From the IMG/VR virus record IMGVR_UViG_3300046694_000046, positions 1 to 22,632 of that record: a DNA stretch of 22,632 nt; one strand, written 5' to 3'. The translations under genes were made by a program, and so were the position numbers. The DNA is from a virus. Shown piece by piece: positions 8,510-17,318 of this stretch. The notes below the pieces were generated by a model, which saw nothing but the letters and a program-made list of their open reading frames with translations, had not been told where the DNA came from and ran no database searches. Position 1 is the stretch's first letter. Each line of letters opens with the position of its first letter.

Positions 8510-9394
8510 TCAGAACTCTTCGGCGAATATCCCGCCGACGTTCTGCTGCCCCTCTTCTCCAAAGGGCAAAGTGAATACCGTCGCATCGGGGTTCTCGTAA
8601 AGCATTGTCCCGTAGACAGGAACAAGTGCGCCGTCGGCATCCTCGCCGAAGACCGGACTGCCATTTTCATCAACGACCTGCACCAGAGTCGGAAACGCCT
8701 CTTGGAAGCCGAATACATTTCCGTTCTGAAACCAAGAGCGATAATCAAGCTGCACGCCGGCCGGGCGCGGCAGAATGTCAACTTCGTTTATCAGCAGCTT
8801 CTCGAGATAGGTAACTGGCCTGCCGACTGCGATTCCGATATGCATCGTGCCCGGGTCATCCAGAATCACTGGCACCGTCGTGCTCGATCCCGAGCTGAAG
8901 AGAAACGACAGTGATGCTAGGAAGTCGTCGTTGGTGCCCTTCGTATTGTTCTTCGCGATCTTTGCTCGGATCAGGAACCGATACTCCGGATCTGCGAGAA
9001 CCGAGCTGCTTGCGACCGGCTCGCCTTCGTCGTAGAAGCGCGCGCCGATTGCTCCCTGCCCCTCTTCGCCGAACACCTGGCCGTTCGCTGTCACATCAAA
9101 CCCGAAGTACGCCAGCGGGATCGCGTTCGGGATGTAGCGCGAGATGCCAGCCCATGCGCCAACTGTGTCAAGCTGCACGCCGATCGCGCTGTCGAGGTCG
9201 AACCGCCCCGGCACGTCAGCGATGAAGTTCTGCTGGTCGACGAACGGCCCAACAAGCGCCGTGATGGTCGCGAGAAAGTTCGGCTTTTGGTGCTCGCTTG
9301 TGACGAGCGACGTATAGTCCGACACGCCAACCGGGATGACCGCATATCCGTCGGCCCAGTAACCATCGGCCACGTAGGCGTCTGAATCTGCCAT
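8510..9394 (-). CDS. DUF2612 baseplate protein
   Basis: The protein has 294 residues. DUF2612 landmarks are visible: KPNFLATITALVGP at 37-50, DVPGRFDLDSAIGVQLDTVGAWAGISR at 60-86, AYFGFD at 95-100, and DPEYRFLIRAKIAKNNTKGTNDDF at 135-158. Members are baseplate components usually encoded right after baseplate J and likely act like gpI or gp6-associated wedge proteins that hold fibres. The C-terminal 70 residues are unusual, with acidic FGEEGQ-type motifs (108-113, 249-255, 278-283). The ATG at 9394 has GGAG six bases upstream. In this genome a tailspike gene separates it from baseplate J. Confidence 0.88.
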   Translation of the reverse strand: MADSDAYVADGYWADGYAVIPVGVSDYTSLVTSEHQKPNFLATITALVGPFVDQQNFIADVPGRFDLDSAIGVQLDTVGAWAGISRYIPNAIPLAYFGFDVTANGQVFGEEGQGAIGARFYDEGEPVASSSVLADPEYRFLIRAKIAKNNTKGTNDDFLASLSFLFSSGSSTTVPVILDDPGTMHIGIAVGRPVTYLEKLLINEVDILPRPAGVQLDYRSWFQNGNVFGFQEAFPTLVQVVDENGSPVFGEDADGALVPVYGTMLYENPDATVFTLPFGEEGQQNVGGIFAEEF

Positions 9395-9509
9395 TACTGC
9401 TCCATGAGTCCATAAGTCCGGGTTTATGACTGCGCGAACTATTCAAGGTCAGCCGACCGCTTTTGAATGATCCCGAGCATTAGTATGGCCCCGTATCGCG
9501 CCGCACCAA
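9395..9509 (-). other. 115-bp intergenic region between tailspike and DUF2612 genes
   Basis: This is the longest gap in the window. It contains an imperfect inverted repeat near 9450-9475 (minus strand TCAA, then GGTC-GGCT-GACC, then TTGA) but no U-tract, and no convincing promoter with proper -35/-10 spacing. A tiny ATG-Glu-Gln-stop overlaps the ribosome binding site of the DUF2612 gene. It may be junction DNA left from insertion of the tailspike gene. Confidence 0.4.
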
Positions 9510-11543
9510 TTACGCACCCAACAGACCGTGCGTTTTCAGGTCTGTGATTAGCTGCGCAAGCGTCGCAGTAGCGCCAGGAAAAGATGCCGTCTGAACGTTG
9601 CCGGTTGGCGTTCCGTATCCAGCGATACGCGCGCCAACCACCTGATTCGATCCGACTGTGTACTTCGTCGCGAACACGTTAGCCGCGTTGAGCGTAGCCG
9701 ACCCGATGCTGTAGACGTTGTTTGTTGCCGGGAACAGGGTTCCGCTAGAGTCGATCGTCCATCGGGTCGTCATCGTGCCGCTCGAATTAGCGGTCACAAA
9801 GAGCAATCGACCGGGAACGATCCCCGAAGACGGAGCGGCGTCGACTTGCGCGATAACCCGAGCCGATGACCGGAACGAGGTGCCATCCGACGCCGAGAAG
9901 TTCAAGCCGCCAATGTTGTCGCCGCTCACCGCCGCCGCTTGCGCGCCAATTGTTGCGCCCCGGCTCTTTCCGAGTTCCACCCATCCCCCTGCTGTGTTGG
10001 CGCCATAGAACGGATAGAACACAGCGCTGCCCGTGTTCGTTCCGGTCGGCATCGTCACCGCGGGGCTGCCATCGACCGCGCTCGCGATCGGTGCGGTCGT
10101 GCCGATGACTTGCTTATTCGACAGCGTGACGGCTGTATAGGTAGTCGGCGAGACGTTCGCAAAGCGCGTCGTTACATTCGAATCGAAGATTGGGTTGTCT
10201 ACGTACAGCGCAGCGGGAGGCGTAGCGCCTGTGCAATTGATCGCGTTCCCTTGAATGTTGGAGAAATGCGGCGCCGTGATCTTGTAGATACCCGTCGTGC
10301 TCGCGATCTGGATGGCATCGCCGGGAGTCGTGCCTGTGTTCGTGTAGGCGTTAAGGAAGCGTCCGCCATCGATTTCCAGAACACCATTGAAGCTTGCGCC
10401 GACACGAATCAAGGTTCCGGCCGTCGCGAACCAGGCACCACGCGCCATGATGATGCCGCCGGTATCCTGGATGTCGAGGCCGATGCCGTTAAAGGTTGCC
10501 GCGTCGCGCGGGACCGAACCCGTATCGATCGCAGCAGTCGGCGCGATGAACGTTTCACGGTTAGGTGTTGCAACAATGCCCTGATCGATCAGGACGTTCG
10601 TTCCGTTGTTGATAATGTCGACTGTGCCGATTCCAACGCCGCCAACGTTGCCGCCGATATGAAAGCCCACCGTGCAACCGGCAATCTTCCCGTTGTCGAT
10701 GAAGAAGTCGGCTTTCGGCCCGTTGCCATTGACGCGCAACCCGTCTTGCTGCGCGCGGCATTCGAAGTCATCGAGCGTAACAAAATCAACGCCATCGAAC
10801 CACGCGCCGTGATAGAAGTTTCCGTTGCCGTCTTGGTAGCCGAACCGAACATCCCAAAAGTGTGAGCGCGTGACGTTGATGAAGTGCGCAGCTGCACCGC
10901 CCGTCATCAGCGTATTCGACAGGATGTTGATGCCGCGCATCCGCACACCGCCCTCTTCCGTCACGCCATCGCCGAGCGTGAAAACATCTGACGTCGTGTT
11001 GGCGCCACCGTAGATCAGGAACGTCTGCCGCGAACCCTCGCCAGTGAACGCCATTCGCTTACCGCCAGTGAAGACGATCGGTGTCTTAAAAAGGTAGGAT
11101 TTTGCGCCGAATCTCAACGCCCCGTTACGAGGCGTCGCCGCGTATGCGGCCATGATCGCTGCGTAGTCGTCCGTCACGCCATCGCCGACTGCGCCGAAGT
11201 CTTCTGGCGTTACAGGCGAGTCGAGCAATTTAGATGCGATCGTCCGCGCAACCGCCCCCGCCCCGCTCTGCGTGAATCCCTTATACGTCTGGATGACCCA
11301 CTGCGCGATCTTCGTCAGCGACGTTTGCAGCAGGTTCGTGCCACGGCTCACGGGCGCGACTTCAGCGCCCGTCAGTGCTCCGGCGTCATTGCCTGATCCG
11401 GTTACTGATGCCGCGACCGAATCCAGAAGATCTGCATTCGCGTTGACGGCATCGTTCAAGCTTGAAAAATTGCCGTCCAGTTGGGTGAACGAAAGCGGCG
11501 TGCCGTTGGCCGATCGGCGCGTGATGGTTGCTTTTTGCGACAA
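9510..11543 (-). CDS. Tailspike with pectate-lyase-type beta-helix
   Basis: The protein has 677 residues. The N-terminal about 95 residues (TITRRSANGTPLSFTQLDGNF..., VSRGTNLLQTSLTKIAQWVIQTY) form a virion-anchor region. Residues about 110-135 contain TPEDFGAVGDGVTDDYAAI, the hallmark start of the Pectate_lyase_3 fold of phage spikes. A long beta-helix follows to about 470, then a C-terminal beta-rich part (residues about 490-677) ending in a probable trimerisation segment (QLITDLKTHGLLGA). It would bind or depolymerise surface polysaccharide; the catalytic residues cannot be assigned. Translation starts at a TTG (11543) with AAGGG about 6 bases upstream; no in-frame ATG lies nearby. It lies between baseplate J and DUF2612. 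Confidence 0.9.
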   Translation of the reverse strand: MSQKATITRRSANGTPLSFTQLDGNFSSLNDAVNANADLLDSVAASVTGSGNDAGALTGAEVAPVSRGTNLLQTSLTKIAQWVIQTYKGFTQSGAGAVARTIASKLLDSPVTPEDFGAVGDGVTDDYAAIMAAYAATPRNGALRFGAKSYLFKTPIVFTGGKRMAFTGEGSRQTFLIYGGANTTSDVFTLGDGVTEEGGVRMRGINILSNTLMTGGAAAHFINVTRSHFWDVRFGYQDGNGNFYHGAWFDGVDFVTLDDFECRAQQDGLRVNGNGPKADFFIDNGKIAGCTVGFHIGGNVGGVGIGTVDIINNGTNVLIDQGIVATPNRETFIAPTAAIDTGSVPRDAATFNGIGLDIQDTGGIIMARGAWFATAGTLIRVGASFNGVLEIDGGRFLNAYTNTGTTPGDAIQIASTTGIYKITAPHFSNIQGNAINCTGATPPAALYVDNPIFDSNVTTRFANVSPTTYTAVTLSNKQVIGTTAPIASAVDGSPAVTMPTGTNTGSAVFYPFYGANTAGGWVELGKSRGATIGAQAAAVSGDNIGGLNFSASDGTSFRSSARVIAQVDAAPSSGIVPGRLLFVTANSSGTMTTRWTIDSSGTLFPATNNVYSIGSATLNAANVFATKYTVGSNQVVGARIAGYGTPTGNVQTASFPGATATLAQLITDLKTHGLLGA

Positions 11544-11556
11544 GGTGTCACCCTTT

Positions 11557-12729
11557 TCAGGTTGCCGTGATTGTTATGTTCGCTGCGAGACCGACCGCGA
11601 CCTCGTTGAACGCGATCGCGACGTTCGATGCCGCTGGCGCGTTCAGGTCGCGCGCGATCAGTATTGACGTTATGTCGAACGTTCCACCGTCAGCCGTGCC
11701 GGGAAGATTGGCGAACGAGTACAGCTTGTTCACGAGCACGTCGCCGCCGATGGCAAGGTTGCTGATCGCGTTGGATACTGCGGAGACGATCTCGCTGCCA
11801 ATCGCATCGGTGTAGCCTGACAATTTCTTCAGGTTAATCTGAACGATGATCGGGACGTCGGTCGGCCGGAAGAAGCTGACGTTATGCACCACTTCATACG
11901 AGTCGATCACTGTCTCGGTTGTCGTGCCATAGGTGCCCGTGCCAGGCGCTTTCTTCGTGGCGATGACGGTGGCGATCGCGGTCGCATCTCCGCCCTCCAC
12001 GACGATCGACATCGAGTGAGGCGGAAGGCCGTCGCTGTCCGTCGAATCTGTGTCGTTCTCATACGCCGCATAGCGGGTGACGCCAGAAACCGCCGCGACT
12101 CCACCGATCACGCCCTCTAGGATCGTGAGCGACGGCAGCGCGGTCGATGATGCCTGCCGCTTGCGAAGCGCCGCATCCGTTTCGACCGCCGCGCCGGGCG
12201 CCGCCGCAGACGCGTTCGTGACGGTCTGCCAGCCGAGCGTCGGCGTGACGATCTGCGTCACCGTGCCAGGAGCCGCTGCGATCGCACCAGACGTCTCGCA
12301 CGTTGCGGTGACGATGATCTGGCCGCTGACCGGGATCGTTACCGTTGGCGGCAGATCCCAGCGATACTTGTTCGAGTCCTGCACGATTCCGCTCGTGATC
12401 ACCGAGCCCGCTACGCCGACGATCGTCACGTCGACGGTCGAGTTGCTAGCGACCTGCCGCGCGAGACCGTTGATCTTGACGTTGCTCGACAGCGCCGCGC
12501 CCTGCCCTTTGGCTGGGCTGAACGAGTTGTAGACAGAGATCGTCGCCTGATTGCAGTCGTTGATCGCTTGCGCGAAGACTGCGATCAGCTGGCCGTCTTG
12601 GCTGTCCGGCTCGATATAGATGTCCGATCCGTAGATGCTCTGATAGGCCGATTTCAGCGCGGCGAGGATGTCGGTGTACGACGGCGCGGAGATTCCGTTC
12701 GCGTCGATGGTGCAAGCGAGAGTCGCCAT
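11557..12729 (-). CDS. Baseplate J/gp47-like protein
   Basis: The protein has 390 residues and is a wedge component of contractile-tail baseplates. The N-terminus (SYTDILAALKSAYQSIYGSDIYIEPDSQDGQLIAVFAQAINDC, residues 17-59) and the central PGAAVETDAALRKRQASSTALPS region followed by GVIGGVAAVSGVTRYAAYEND are characteristic of the Baseplate_J family. The ATG at 12729 directly follows the TAA of the gp25-like gene (TAAATG) with no good ribosome binding site, so translation is probably coupled. Confidence 0.95.
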   Translation of the reverse strand: MATLACTIDANGISAPSYTDILAALKSAYQSIYGSDIYIEPDSQDGQLIAVFAQAINDCNQATISVYNSFSPAKGQGAALSSNVKINGLARQVASNSTVDVTIVGVAGSVITSGIVQDSNKYRWDLPPTVTIPVSGQIIVTATCETSGAIAAAPGTVTQIVTPTLGWQTVTNASAAAPGAAVETDAALRKRQASSTALPSLTILEGVIGGVAAVSGVTRYAAYENDTDSTDSDGLPPHSMSIVVEGGDATAIATVIATKKAPGTGTYGTTTETVIDSYEVVHNVSFFRPTDVPIIVQINLKKLSGYTDAIGSEIVSAVSNAISNLAIGGDVLVNKLYSFANLPGTADGGTFDITSILIARDLNAPAASNVAIAFNEVAVGLAANITITAT

Positions 12730-13083
12730 TTAGAGCGCTGCCGTGATAGTGGTTTGCCCGTATTGGGTATTGATCGTCGCTGCCACCGTCATCGCACGCG
12801 TTGATGGATCGACCACGCTCGCGTAATCGACCAACTCGGTGACGCCCTGCGTCTCGACGATGATTTCCTGAATGGCCGCGTCGCGCGTCGCTTGTGTGCC
12901 GTAGCCGAGGATTTCGGTTTGATACGGGACGCCCGTCGTCGTGTCGAGGAAGTATTCGCCCGCGATCAGCCGAAGACGCGTCTGCACCGCCTGCGCGACA
13001 GTCTCCGGCGAGTTGATCAGGAAATTCGCCTGACTCGCGCCGATCACGTAGTCGCCGTTTTCGTCGAGGGTTCGGTATCGCAT
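12730..13083 (-). CDS. gp25/W-like baseplate wedge protein
   Basis: The protein has 117 residues. The pattern RTLDENGDYVIG, then INSPETVAQAVQTRLRLIAGEYFLDTTTGVPY and ILGYGTQATRDAAIQEII, matches small gp25-like phage baseplate proteins found immediately upstream of baseplate J. In contractile tails this protein seeds sheath assembly at the baseplate. The start at 13083 lies two bases after the spike gene stop (TGACGATG), again suggesting coupled translation. Confidence 0.88.
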   Translation of the reverse strand: MRYRTLDENGDYVIGASQANFLINSPETVAQAVQTRLRLIAGEYFLDTTTGVPYQTEILGYGTQATRDAAIQEIIVETQGVTELVDYASVVDPSTRAMTVAATINTQYGQTTITAAL

Positions 13084-13085
13084 CG

Positions 13086-13793
13086 TCAGTTCGGAGGATT
13101 GGTGTTGCTGCCCGCGCCGTTCTCGTGGTGCGTGTGGGTGCTGACGCTCTTGCCGGCTGCGGTGACGTCGTTGACGACCGTGATCGGGCCTTGCAGCGTC
13201 GCTGGATACTTTGTCGAGCCTGTGCCCTGCGAGAGTTGCCCGTTCAATGTGATCGTCGGTGCATCGACCTCAAAACCGCCGGGCGCGACCACCTTGACCG
13301 CGTGCGAGGTAGGGTTCAGCTCGATGTAAGTGCTGCCGTCATTGCTGCGAAGCTGCGTCGTCGTCGCGCTGAAGCCACTGATCTTCGTCGCCTGCGAGAA
13401 CGGGCCCGGAATCGCAAACCCGTCCGACAGGTCATGCATGCGCAGCTCGGCCTGAACCTGAACGCCGCCGGACTGCCACCACGAATCGATGCAGCGCGAC
13501 GAGAAGACGATCAGCGCCTCATCGCCGCTCGCGATCGGGAACGTCAGCGTGCAGCCGCCGCCGCGCGGGAAGCACACCGGCAAGTCAACCAGAAGCGGCA
13601 GCGTCACCCACGATGTCGAACCGTCTTTGGCGCGCACGAGTGCCTTGATGGCGGGCTGCGCCGTGCAGGTCAGTCGTGCAGCGTCGAAGCTCTGGATGAT
13701 CGCCGGCAGCGCAGTCCAGACGCCCGCCTGATGTCCATCGAGCGCCGCGCGCAGCGCTTCCTCGCCGTCAGCGGAGCGTTCGCTTTGAAGCAT
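13086..13793 (-). CDS. Membrane-puncturing tail spike, Gp138 type
   Basis: The protein has 235 residues. An N-terminal OB-like domain (WTALPAIIQSFDAARLTCTAQPAI, then LPLLVDLPVCFPRGGGCTLTFPIASGDEALIVF) fits the Gp138 N-terminal family. A beta-helical needle follows (YIELNPTSHAVKVVAPGGF, VDAPTITLNG), and the C-terminus holds STHTHHENG (His220 and His222) followed by an Asn/Pro-rich tail. The HxH tip is known to bind iron in spikes of this type. The ATG at 13793 has AAAGGA five bases upstream. The spike sits under the hub and pierces the outer membrane on contraction. Confidence 0.92.
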   Translation of the reverse strand: MLQSERSADGEEALRAALDGHQAGVWTALPAIIQSFDAARLTCTAQPAIKALVRAKDGSTSWVTLPLLVDLPVCFPRGGGCTLTFPIASGDEALIVFSSRCIDSWWQSGGVQVQAELRMHDLSDGFAIPGPFSQATKISGFSATTTQLRSNDGSTYIELNPTSHAVKVVAPGGFEVDAPTITLNGQLSQGTGSTKYPATLQGPITVVNDVTAAGKSVSTHTHHENGAGSNTNPPN

Positions 13794-13802
13794 GAAAATC
13801 CT

Positions 13803-14744
13803 TTAGCCGGCCGCCTGGACCGATTGAGAAGCCTGCGCGGAGACGTCGACTGCGAGACAGATCAAGTCGCAATACCATTCCTGTCCGCGCGTGTCGCCGA
13901 TCATCTCGTTCACAAGCACGCGGTAGAAGCCCGCCGCGGTCGTCTGTGCTGCCGCCGAGAGGCCCGAATACGTCAAGCCCTGCTCGCGCACCGTGAGCGT
14001 GTTGATGTCGGCCTGCTCGATCTGCACGAGGCAGCCGACTCGCACCAGAGGGTTCATGAGGATGCGCACGCGCACGCCGTCTTCGGTCGTCTCCGGAACG
14101 CCAACCATGCCCGTCGTCGACGAGAGCTTGACCGCCTCGCCCGGGCGGTAGCCGGTGATCGGCACAATGACGACCTGCCCGTTCTGGATGCTCCATCGGA
14201 AGCCGTACTTGTTCGCCCAGTCGCGCGCGTAGTCGCGGGACATTCCCCACAGCACCTTGCCGCGCGCGAGAGCTTGAGCCGGCACTCCGCCGACCAGCCC
14301 GTTCACGTCTGTCGCGAAGGGCAGTTTGTCCGTCTGCGAGTTCTGCTTGAAGATCGCACCGAGCACGTCGGCAGGAGAACTGCCGGCGGCGATCGTCTGA
14401 TTCACCAGCCCGAAGTTATAGAACTCGTCGCCGTCAGCCGCCCAGATCTCGAGGTACGAATCGACGTTGCGCTCGCGGCCGCGCATAAACTGCTTGATCG
14501 TCCCTTGAAAGACGATGCCGAAATTGCCACCCTCGTAGCCCGCCTGAAGCGTGATCGACGTGAACTCGCCCTGGATCTTCTGGACGGTTGCCGGCGCCAG
14601 GTTGTAGATGCGCACGTATAGCGTGTTCGGCGACTGCGTGTCGTGCTGCTGAATCGTGAACCGGAAGCGCATCTCGGACAGATCGAGGCCGCTCGCGCCA
14701 GCCGACACAATCAGCGTGGCCTTCCGTCCGAATTGATCGCTCAT
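13803..14744 (-). CDS. Baseplate hub protein, gp27-like
   Basis: The protein has 313 residues. The N-terminal segment LDLSEMRFRFTIQQHDTQSPNTLYVRIYNLAPATVQKIQ followed by ITLQAGYEG and IFQGTIKQFMRGRE is typical of phage hub proteins of gpD/gp27 type. It continues with a segment that uses DVLGAIFKQN and an RWSIQNGQVVIVP strand pair. It should form the trimeric hub linking tube and spike; the spike gene follows nine bases after its stop. The start overlaps the stop of the plug gene (ATGA) without a clear ribosome binding site. Confidence 0.85.
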   Translation of the reverse strand: MSDQFGRKATLIVSAGASGLDLSEMRFRFTIQQHDTQSPNTLYVRIYNLAPATVQKIQGEFTSITLQAGYEGGNFGIVFQGTIKQFMRGRERNVDSYLEIWAADGDEFYNFGLVNQTIAAGSSPADVLGAIFKQNSQTDKLPFATDVNGLVGGVPAQALARGKVLWGMSRDYARDWANKYGFRWSIQNGQVVIVPITGYRPGEAVKLSSTTGMVGVPETTEDGVRVRILMNPLVRVGCLVQIEQADINTLTVREQGLTYSGLSAAAQTTAAGFYRVLVNEMIGDTRGQEWYCDLICLAVDVSAQASQSVQAAG

Positions 14745-15049
14745 GAGGTGATGAAATACAGGTGGCCGGTCGTGCCGATGTTGTCGAAGGTCGGAACCGC
14801 GTCTGGATCGTTGTCCGTCTGGACGACGAGCTTCCCGCTGAAACCCAGATATGCGTACTGTCCGAGCAGGTCAACGCCAGTTACAAGCGGCAGGCCATTG
14901 ACGAGCCCGTTTCCGCTCGTGTCGGCGATGTCGAGCACCCAGCATGACGCGACCCAGTTCCATTTCAGCGTCATCGAATAGGTGACGCCACCGAGCGCGA
15001 TGCTGAAGGTCTGCGGCTTCGGCGACAGCGGGATTTCGTAGTACGCCAT
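14741..15049 (-). CDS. Baseplate plug protein (Pam3 gp18-like)
   Basis: The protein has 102 residues and starts MAYYEIPLSPKPQTFSIALGG. The pattern EIPL-x4-Q-x-F-x-I-x-L-G-G, then LKWNWVASCWVLDIAD and LVTGVDLLGQYAYLGFSG, fits small phage baseplate plug proteins of the Pam3 gp18 type, found between Dit-like and hub genes. It probably fills the hub lumen below the tape measure. The start shares one base with the preceding stop (TGATG). Confidence 0.82.
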   Translation of the reverse strand: MAYYEIPLSPKPQTFSIALGGVTYSMTLKWNWVASCWVLDIADTSGNGLVNGLPLVTGVDLLGQYAYLGFSGKLVVQTDNDPDAVPTFDNIGTTGHLYFITS

Positions 15050-15741
15050 CAGGGAATCGCCGTTACGTTGATGTTCTGCGTCGGGACCGGGTATGTCGTG
15101 CCCGCGTCCTCGACGCCTGCGTTCTTGCTCGGGTCCGCCATCACGGACGAGTCAGGGACTGTCACAGTCGTCGTCTTCGCCATCAGGATCTGGCGGCACA
15201 CCAGCCGCAGGATCATCGAGTTCTCGGTCTCCGCGCTTGTCGTCTCAGAGATCGATTTGACGATCATGTTCTGATAGACACGCTTCCCGGTGTAGACCGT
15301 AAACAGCGTTCGGGCGCGGTACAGACCGAGCAGGTTGTCGTATTCCCGCTGGACAACCGACTTCCCGGAGCCGAGCGACGTCAACGCCGTGGCGATCCCG
15401 CTCACAGCCTCGACGGCAGCGACCACCGCGCGGGCGGCGCCGCTCTGAGCCGCAGCGAATCCCGCGATAGCGCCGACGGCGCTTGTGCGGTTCGGGCTAT
15501 TCGAAAAGCCATAGGTCAAGATGCACTCTGCTGGCCGGACGAATGCATGGTCGGCGATGACCGTGCCTTGCTCGACGGGATGCTCAGTCACCTCGAGCTC
15601 GTCGCTGTGCACTTCCTCGAATACCGCGTGCGCGACGAACGACGAACTGCCGTCCGCCAGCACGAGCCCGCGCTTTGGCTTGATGACGAGCGTTTGCAGG
15701 GCAATCTGCGCGCCCGCCTCGATGAATCCCAATGCGCTCAC
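15049..15741 (-). CDS. Dit-like baseplate protein
   Basis: The protein has 230 residues. The segment FVAHAVFEEVHSDELEVTEHPVEQGTVIADHAFVRPAECILTYGFSNSP (about 35-84) matches the N-terminal domain of Dit-like proteins of contractile phages. An Ala-rich insert at about 87-123 is followed by REYDNLLGLYRARTLFTVYTGKRVYQNMIVKSI, the returning part of the fold. It would link the tail tube to the hub. Translation begins at GTG 15741, overlapping the tape measure stop (GTGA), with AGGGG upstream. Confidence 0.85.
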   Translation of the reverse strand: MSALGFIEAGAQIALQTLVIKPKRGLVLADGSSSFVAHAVFEEVHSDELEVTEHPVEQGTVIADHAFVRPAECILTYGFSNSPNRTSAVGAIAGFAAAQSGAARAVVAAVEAVSGIATALTSLGSGKSVVQREYDNLLGLYRARTLFTVYTGKRVYQNMIVKSISETTSAETENSMILRLVCRQILMAKTTTVTVPDSSVMADPSKNAGVEDAGTTYPVPTQNINVTAIP

Positions 15742-17318
15742 ACGTATGCCCCTGAGAAGTTTCGCACCATGTCAGCATTGACGCGGCGCTGCTCGTTTGA
15801 CACAGACCGGCCAGTGCCCGCTGGATCGTTCGATCCGGATACGTGGATGTCGGTCTTCTGCTGGATCGTGACGTTGCCCGCCGCGGGCGCCGCGCCATTC
15901 ACGCCGAGCTTGCCGTAAGCCGAGCCGTTTTCGTGCTGAAAGATCGAGCTTGCGACGCCGTTCAGTTGATCACCGTTCAGTGCCGTGTCGGCAGAAACGC
16001 CCAGTTGCTTCGCGACCGCAGCGATGTATGCCTGCGTGTCGTTTTCGTTCGCCGGCGCCCAGCGCGAGATAATCTTGCGGATCGTGTTGAACCCGCGTGC
16101 GGCGTAGCTCTGCAGCAGTTTGGCCGTCGCCTGGATGCCGGACTGCATGTCGCCGAACACAGCGAAACCACCGGAGTCAGCACCGGTCGCGCCCATGCTC
16201 TTCGCGAAATCGCCGTACCGGATGTTGCCCGGGTTGTTGTTCCGGATCCCGCGCGGCGCGCCGCTGGCTGGCACCTCGACAATTGACCCGTCCGGCTGGA
16301 ACCCGCCGTTGCTGGTGCCGTTGAAACGGTCCTGCATCGACTGAACCTTGCCGCGAAGCCAGCCGATGAAAGGACTGTCGCCCGCTTTCGCGCCTGGTGC
16401 CGGCGTCTTGCCTTCGCTATCGTCACCCGCGAAGAACCGCATGACCTTGGCGAATCCGCCGACGATGTTGCCGATCACCTCGGCGACCTTTCCGGCTTTC
16501 GTCAGGAAGAGGTCGACATCCTTGCCGACTTCCGTCCAGTTGATCTCTGCGACCCACTTCGCCACCGCCTCGAGCGCCGACGCAATCTTGCGCGCGACCT
16601 CGTCGGCGTGGCCGGCCGCCCAGCGCTCGAAGCCCTCGGAGATCTTGGTGAGGACCGGAGCCAGATGCTCCTGAAGCAGCACCCAGAACAGATGGATGTC
16701 GCCGGTCAGGTCGCGGATCGAGTTATCGAACGCGCGGCCCGCGTCGGCCGCCTGCTCAGGGTTGATTCCGAAGGCGCCGAGCTTCTGCCGGTACTTTTCC
16801 TGCGCCGCCTGAATCTTCGGCAGGCCGTTCTCGAGCATCAGCAGCGTGTCGGGGTCGATTCCGAACAGGCTGGCATATTGCGCCGCGATGTACGGCTGCA
16901 TCTGCTTCATCTTGCCGATGAAGCTTTCGAACTGTTCGACCGGCCCCTTGCCGGTCACGCCGAGCTGCGCGAGCAGACCGTTCATGCCGGGGTTCAGGCG
17001 CAGCGTGCGCGTGAAGCCCTCAAGCGACGCCTGCGCTTGGTCGGCGGTGAGGCCGATCTGCCCCGCGGCATACCGCAGCGCCATGATGTTGCCGACGGTC
17101 TCGCCTGTGCGCTGCGAGGCGTAATACAGGCGCTCCATCTCTCCGGAGATGACTTTCACGCCCGCGACCACAGCGACGGCGGTCGCAGCCACCGCGGCGC
17201 CGAGCTTCATCACCGTCTTCGTGACGCTCGCGAGCGATGCCGTGAACCGCTTCAGGCTGGTCTCGTCGGTCTTGTAGCCGATCGAGACCAGAAACTCCTT
17301 GATGACTTCTTCGTTCAT
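15738..17318 (-). CDS. Tape measure protein with lysozyme-like domain
   Basis: The protein has 526 residues, short for a tape measure. A hydrophobic segment lies at about residues 38-57 (LGAAVAATAVAVVAGVKVIS), as in many tape measures, followed by helical stretches to about 300. Residues about 356-470 carry RGIRNNNPGNIRYGD, DMQSGIQATAKLLQSYAARGFNTIRKIISRWAP and YIAAVAKQLGV, a virion-associated peptidoglycan hydrolase-like domain seen in phage tail and internal proteins. The order after the chaperone genes and before Dit supports the tape measure call. The domain probably opens the cell wall during DNA entry. The ATG at 17318 overlaps the stop of the frameshift frame (ATGA). Confidence 0.9.
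   Translation of the reverse strand: MNEEVIKEFLVSIGYKTDETSLKRFTASLASVTKTVMKLGAAVAATAVAVVAGVKVISGEMERLYYASQRTGETVGNIMALRYAAGQIGLTADQAQASLEGFTRTLRLNPGMNGLLAQLGVTGKGPVEQFESFIGKMKQMQPYIAAQYASLFGIDPDTLLMLENGLPKIQAAQEKYRQKLGAFGINPEQAADAGRAFDNSIRDLTGDIHLFWVLLQEHLAPVLTKISEGFERWAAGHADEVARKIASALEAVAKWVAEINWTEVGKDVDLFLTKAGKVAEVIGNIVGGFAKVMRFFAGDDSEGKTPAPGAKAGDSPFIGWLRGKVQSMQDRFNGTSNGGFQPDGSIVEVPASGAPRGIRNNNPGNIRYGDFAKSMGATGADSGGFAVFGDMQSGIQATAKLLQSYAARGFNTIRKIISRWAPANENDTQAYIAAVAKQLGVSADTALNGDQLNGVASSIFQHENGSAYGKLGVNGAAPAAGNVTIQQKTDIHVSGSNDPAGTGRSVSNEQRRVNADMVRNFSGAYV

Noticed and set aside
9420-9480. A promoter in the gap before the DUF2612 gene
   Set aside because: TTGAAT and TTCAAA boxes can be found but no partner box lies at a suitable spacing, so no promoter is claimed.
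13125-14621. A 498-residue open frame on the plus strand
   Set aside because: It is antisense to the spike and hub genes, Arg/His/Asp-rich, and crosses a real gene boundary.
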